From Gammaproteobacteria bacterium (lineage in GTDB: Bacteria > Pseudomonadota > Gammaproteobacteria > Steroidobacterales > SZUA-146): a DNA stretch of 10,107 nucleotides. Each line of letters opens with the position of its first letter. The stretch's first letter is position 1. This document shows positions 7,752 through 10,107 of this stretch, one piece after another. The notes under the pieces were generated by a model, which was given only the letters and a program-made list of their open reading frames with translations, was not told the origin of the DNA and made no database searches. The stretch lies in NCBI GenBank assembly GCA_003228965.1, contig QIGP01000387.1, positions 1-10,107 of the forward strand, read 5' to 3'. The position numbers and the translations under genes are program-made.

Positions 7752-7767
7752 TTGTTTATATAAACAA
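7752..7767. promoter_or_regulatory. Perfect 16-bp palindrome upstream of the alkyl sulfatase gene
   Basis: TTGTTTATATAAACAA is a perfect palindrome ending 15 bases before ATG 7783. It contains TATATA/TATAAA words that could be a -10 box, giving a leader of only about 14 bases; no Shine-Dalgarno sequence precedes the ATG. The size and position fit a dimeric repressor site overlapping the promoter, but no regulator gene is visible nearby. AT-rich palindromes of this length also arise by chance. Confidence 0.4.
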
Positions 7768-7782
7768 CACTTCGTCATCTCT

Positions 7783-9801
7783 ATGAAAATTTCTATAGCC
7801 ACCAGACTTAAAGTAGTTCTCGCCTTGTTTTTAGGCACCCATTTTTTAGTGGTCACCAGCCTTGGCGTGAAGGCTCAAGATCACTTTAATCCGAAAGGAA
7901 ATCCGCCAAGCGAGTTCACAATAGCCCTTCAAAGTAAATTAAGAGGGTCGCTGCCTTTTGAAGATGATCGGGATTTTGCCGAATCTAGCCGAGGCTTCAT
8001 CGCCGAGCCGGATAGCAGGCGTATCGTTAGTGCGGCTGGGAATACCGTATGGGATATGAATCGATACGACTTTCTGCTCAGCGGAGACGACTTAGACAGC
8101 ATACACCCGTCACTTCAACGTCAAGCCACACTGAACATGAATTTTGGGCTCTATGAAGTGGTGCCAGATTTTCTCTATCAGGTGAGAGGTTTCGATTTAG
8201 CCAATATGACATTGGTGAAAGGCGACGAAGGTTGGATTATATTCGACGTGCTGTTAACCACTGAAACGGCAGCAGCGGCCTTGGCACTTGCCAATGAGCA
8301 TCTCGGTGAGCGCCCGGTTAAAGCCGTGGTCTATTCACATTCTCATATTGATCATTTTGGTGGTGTACTGGGAGTTACTAGCGAGGATGCTGTTCGCGCG
8401 GGCGACGTGATGATAATTGCACCTTCTGGTTTTATGGAAGAAGCAATCTCGGAAAATGTCTATGCCGGTACCGCGATGTCACGCCGGGCCATCTTGCAAT
8501 ATGGCCGCACGATTCCATCCAGTCCCTTTGGGCAAGTGGATTCGGCAATAGGCAAAGGCTTGGCAGCAGGCACCACTGGTTTGATTGCGCCTACTTTAGT
8601 TATCGAAGGTGAATTTGAAGAGCACACAATTGATGGCGTGAAACTTAACTTCCAGAATACTCCAGGCACAGAAGCGCCAGCGGAAATGAATACCTGGTTT
8701 CCTGAGCAGAAAATATTCTGGGCGGCCGAGAATATAACAGCGACAATTCATAACATTTATACTTTGCGTGGTGCACTTGTGCGAGATGCCCTGCAATGGT
8801 CAAAACAAATAAACGAAGCTCTCTATCGCTTTGGCTTGGAGGCTGAGGTTATGGTGTCTTCTCACAACTGGCCGCGCTGGGGTAATGAAAGAATTCAGGA
8901 AATTATGCGAGCCCAGCGAGACGCTTATGCGAATCTAAACAATCAGGTTCTGCACCTCGCCAATCAAGGGGTCACGATCAACGAAATACACAATGAATAT
9001 AAAGTTCCAAAGTCATTACAGCAGCAGTGGAATGTTCGTCAGTATCATGGTTCAGAGTTCCATAACTCACGCGCAGTAGCTAATCGTTATCTTGGGTATT
9101 GGGATGGCAATCCAGCGACTCTTGCGCCGCTTTCCCCGGCAGATTCCGCGCCTCTTTATGTGGAGATGATGGGTGGTGCAGCAGCCATTATGAGTCGCAG
9201 TGAAGAACTCATTGGCGACGGCCACTATCGTATGGCCATGGAAATATTGAATAAGCTGGTGTACGCCCAACAGGACAACCAGGCCGCAAAAGATTTGCTT
9301 GCGGATGTGTTCGAACAGCTTGGTTTTCAGTATGAGAGTGCCAGTATGCGCAACGTCTTTCTTGCAACCGCTCAGGACTTACGCAATGGCATGCCAAGAA
9401 TTCCTGCCTCAAGAGGTACAAGCCCAAGTCTTGTCAAAGCAATGACAACGAGTCAGTGGTGGGACGCAGTCGCTACCCGGGTAAATAGTGACTTGGCAGA
9501 TGGAAACGATTTCATCATTAACTTTCTAACGCCAGATACTGATGAGAGCTATGTTGTTGAAATGAGCAGTGGCACCTTAACCAATATTGCAGGTTTTTCA
9601 GCAGAGAATGCCGATGCCACTATCACCATGAATCGAAGTGATCTTGATACTGTGATTATGGGAGCGACAACCCTTGGGTCTCTTTTGCAAACCGGTGTCG
9701 GCACAGTGGAGGGCGATGTTTCCGTCCTGCTAAGTCTAACTGGAGTATTGGTCGAGTTTGCTCCGGGTTTTGAAACCATGCCTGGCACTGCACCGAAATA
9801 A
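7783..9801 (+). CDS. sdsA: Exported SdsA-type alkyl sulfatase (metallo-beta-lactamase fold)
   Basis: This 672-aa enzyme is predicted to hydrolyse primary alkyl sulfates such as dodecyl sulfate to alcohol and sulfate. A signal peptide covers about residues 1-31 (basic start, hydrophobic core LALFLGTHFLVV, cleavage after VKA), so it acts in the periplasm or outside. The metallo-beta-lactamase domain has SHSHIDHFGG with His186, His188, Asp190 and His191, then Glu297 (GTEAPAE), Glu316 (AAEN) and His361 (SSHNWPRWG). These fall at a constant +17 offset from the two-zinc ligands I recall for Pseudomonas aeruginosa SdsA1 (169, 171, 173, 174, 280, 299, 344). The alkyl-sulfatase dimerisation domain (about 370-530) and a C-terminal SCP2-like lipid-binding domain (about 545-665) follow. 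The length fits the family. It appears monocistronic. The family is secure; the true substrate is inferred. Confidence 0.96.
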   Translation: MKISIATRLKVVLALFLGTHFLVVTSLGVKAQDHFNPKGNPPSEFTIALQSKLRGSLPFEDDRDFAESSRGFIAEPDSRRIVSAAGNTVWDMNRYDFLLSGDDLDSIHPSLQRQATLNMNFGLYEVVPDFLYQVRGFDLANMTLVKGDEGWIIFDVLLTTETAAAALALANEHLGERPVKAVVYSHSHIDHFGGVLGVTSEDAVRAGDVMIIAPSGFMEEAISENVYAGTAMSRRAILQYGRTIPSSPFGQVDSAIGKGLAAGTTGLIAPTLVIEGEFEEHTIDGVKLNFQNTPGTEAPAEMNTWFPEQKIFWAAENITATIHNIYTLRGALVRDALQWSKQINEALYRFGLEAEVMVSSHNWPRWGNERIQEIMRAQRDAYANLNNQVLHLANQGVTINEIHNEYKVPKSLQQQWNVRQYHGSEFHNSRAVANRYLGYWDGNPATLAPLSPADSAPLYVEMMGGAAAIMSRSEELIGDGHYRMAMEILNKLVYAQQDNQAAKDLLADVFEQLGFQYESASMRNVFLATAQDLRNGMPRIPASRGTSPSLVKAMTTSQWWDAVATRVNSDLADGNDFIINFLTPDTDESYVVEMSSGTLTNIAGFSAENADATITMNRSDLDTVIMGATTLGSLLQTGVGTVEGDVSVLLSLTGVLVEFAPGFETMPGTAPK

Positions 9802-9825
9802 AAACCGTAGTTGGAGTACCTTTAA

Positions 9826-9915
9826 ATGGACTCACCAGCTCCTGGAATGCTCGGCTCTAGCGCCGCAGTTCGAGAGTCGAATACGGTCAATGAGCTGACT
9901 GAATTTGATCCGTAA
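9826..9915 (+). CDS. Possible 29-aa small ORF after the alkyl sulfatase gene
   Basis: ATG 9826 to TAA 9913-9915 encodes MDSPAPGMLGSS followed by AAVRESNTVNELTEFDP. A GGAG at 9813-9816 lies 9 bases before the ATG, a well-placed ribosome-binding site. The peptide has no membrane segment or known motif. It could be a real small protein, the 5' stub of a larger lost gene, or chance; the ribosome-binding site is the only positive evidence. Confidence 0.25.
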   Translation: MDSPAPGMLGSSAAVRESNTVNELTEFDP

Positions 9916-9936
9916 AAATCATTTACTCTATTAATT

Positions 9937-9959
9937 TATAATGATAAATTGAGTATCAT
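9937..9959 (+). promoter_or_regulatory. AT-rich promoter-like region with an inverted repeat before the last gene
   Basis: A perfect TATAAT (9937-9942) lies 47 bases before ATG 9990, but no good -35 box is found 16-18 bases upstream. Overlapping it, ATGATA (9941-9946) and TATCAT (9954-9959) form a 6-bp inverted repeat with a 7-base spacer, which could be an operator. The whole stretch 9918-9972 is AT-rich, so chance matches are likely. Confidence 0.3.
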
Positions 9960-9989
9960 ACTGTTTATACATACAGCTAAGGAAAGCTC

Positions 9990-10107
9990 ATGCAATCCGC
10001 CAAAATACAGCCCACTCAGAACGAAATTCTGGCCGACGAAATCTCCTGCCTGGCCGCCCACATTCACGCCGCTACGTACCGTTTTCTGGTTATGATCAGA
10101 GAGTTCG
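9990..10107 (+). CDS. Probable DUF222/HNH endonuclease-family protein, 5' part only
   Basis: The first 39 codons are seen; the gene runs off the window. The peptide starts MQSAKIQPTQNEILADEI and continues with SCLAAHIHAATYRFLVMIREF. The pattern L-A-x-H-I-x-A-A-x-Y-R-F-L-x-x-I-x-E-F matches the opening helix of DUF222 proteins, which in gammaproteobacteria commonly carry a C-terminal HNH nuclease domain. The start is ATG 9990 with a good ribosome-binding site AAGGAAAG at 9979-9986. The HNH part is outside the window and is inferred from the family. Such genes often occur in many copies and near mobile DNA, which fits the repeat-rich surroundings. Confidence 0.65.
   Translation, partial: MQSAKIQPTQNEILADEISCLAAHIHAATYRFLVMIREF

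Larger units (their letters stand above)
7461..7782. other. Gene-free divergent intergenic region
   Basis: This 322-base stretch separates the minus-strand 714-aa gene from the plus-strand alkyl sulfatase gene and should hold both promoters. An open frame at 7531-7743 (+) has no ribosome-binding site and ends in a basic low-complexity tail, so I do not call it. Its right end carries an IS-end-like motif and a perfect palindrome, listed separately. No clear -35/-10 pair was found for the minus-strand gene. Confidence 0.6.

Noticed and set aside
9860..9900. tRNA-like sequence (TTCGAGAGTCGAATAC)
   Set aside because: It resembles a T-arm at first sight, but no acceptor stem, anticodon arm or D-arm can be built around it.

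Overview
The window looks like a chromosomal segment of a mid-GC, free-living proteobacterium, most likely an aquatic or marine gammaproteobacterium. The evidence is the full-length HutU, the YgiQ-type radical SAM enzyme, the SdsA-type alkyl sulfatase and the start of a DUF222/HNH-type protein, all of which read like gammaproteobacterial homologues. This placement rests on recognising protein families by eye, not on a search.

Layout, left to right. (1) 20-1693 (+): complete urocanate hydratase (hutU), the second step of histidine degradation. (2) 1730 to about 2160 (+): a phytanoyl-CoA dioxygenase-like gene broken by an in-frame TGA and cut off after its HxD iron-binding motif, where the end of ygiQ begins. 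(3) 2162-4348 (-): complete YgiQ-family radical SAM protein. (4) 4472-4552: a leftward intrinsic-terminator-like hairpin, then a good sigma70-type promoter that would start transcription at or next to the ATG of a small gene, so a leaderless mRNA is predicted. (5) 4559-4952 (+): that small gene (82 aa, conserved hypothetical), overlapped by a 52-codon remnant of a second gene that ends where repeat DNA begins. (6) 4953-5259: repeats, including two copies of an 11-base motif and a 110-bp element with perfect 18-bp terminal inverted repeats (MITE-like). (7) 5260-7460 (-): a strong terminator and a large (about 714 aa), cysteine-rich, beta-sandwich-like protein that I cannot name. (8) 7461-7782: a gene-free stretch with a possible IS-end footprint and a perfect 16-bp palindrome. 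(9) 7783-9801 (+): exported alkyl sulfatase with all expected zinc ligands and a C-terminal SCP2-like domain. (10) 9802-9989: a possible 29-aa ORF and an AT-rich promoter-like region. (11) 9990 to the window end (+): the first 39 codons of a probable DUF222/HNH endonuclease-family protein.

The genes do not form one pathway. They are unrelated catabolic or housekeeping genes (hutU, ygiQ, alkyl sulfatase) separated by decaying genes and small repeats, which suggests a rearrangement-prone region. I found no convincing new defence or biosynthetic system. The most worthwhile leads are the unnamed 714-aa protein, the leaderless small gene with its truncated partner, and the 110-bp inverted-repeat element.
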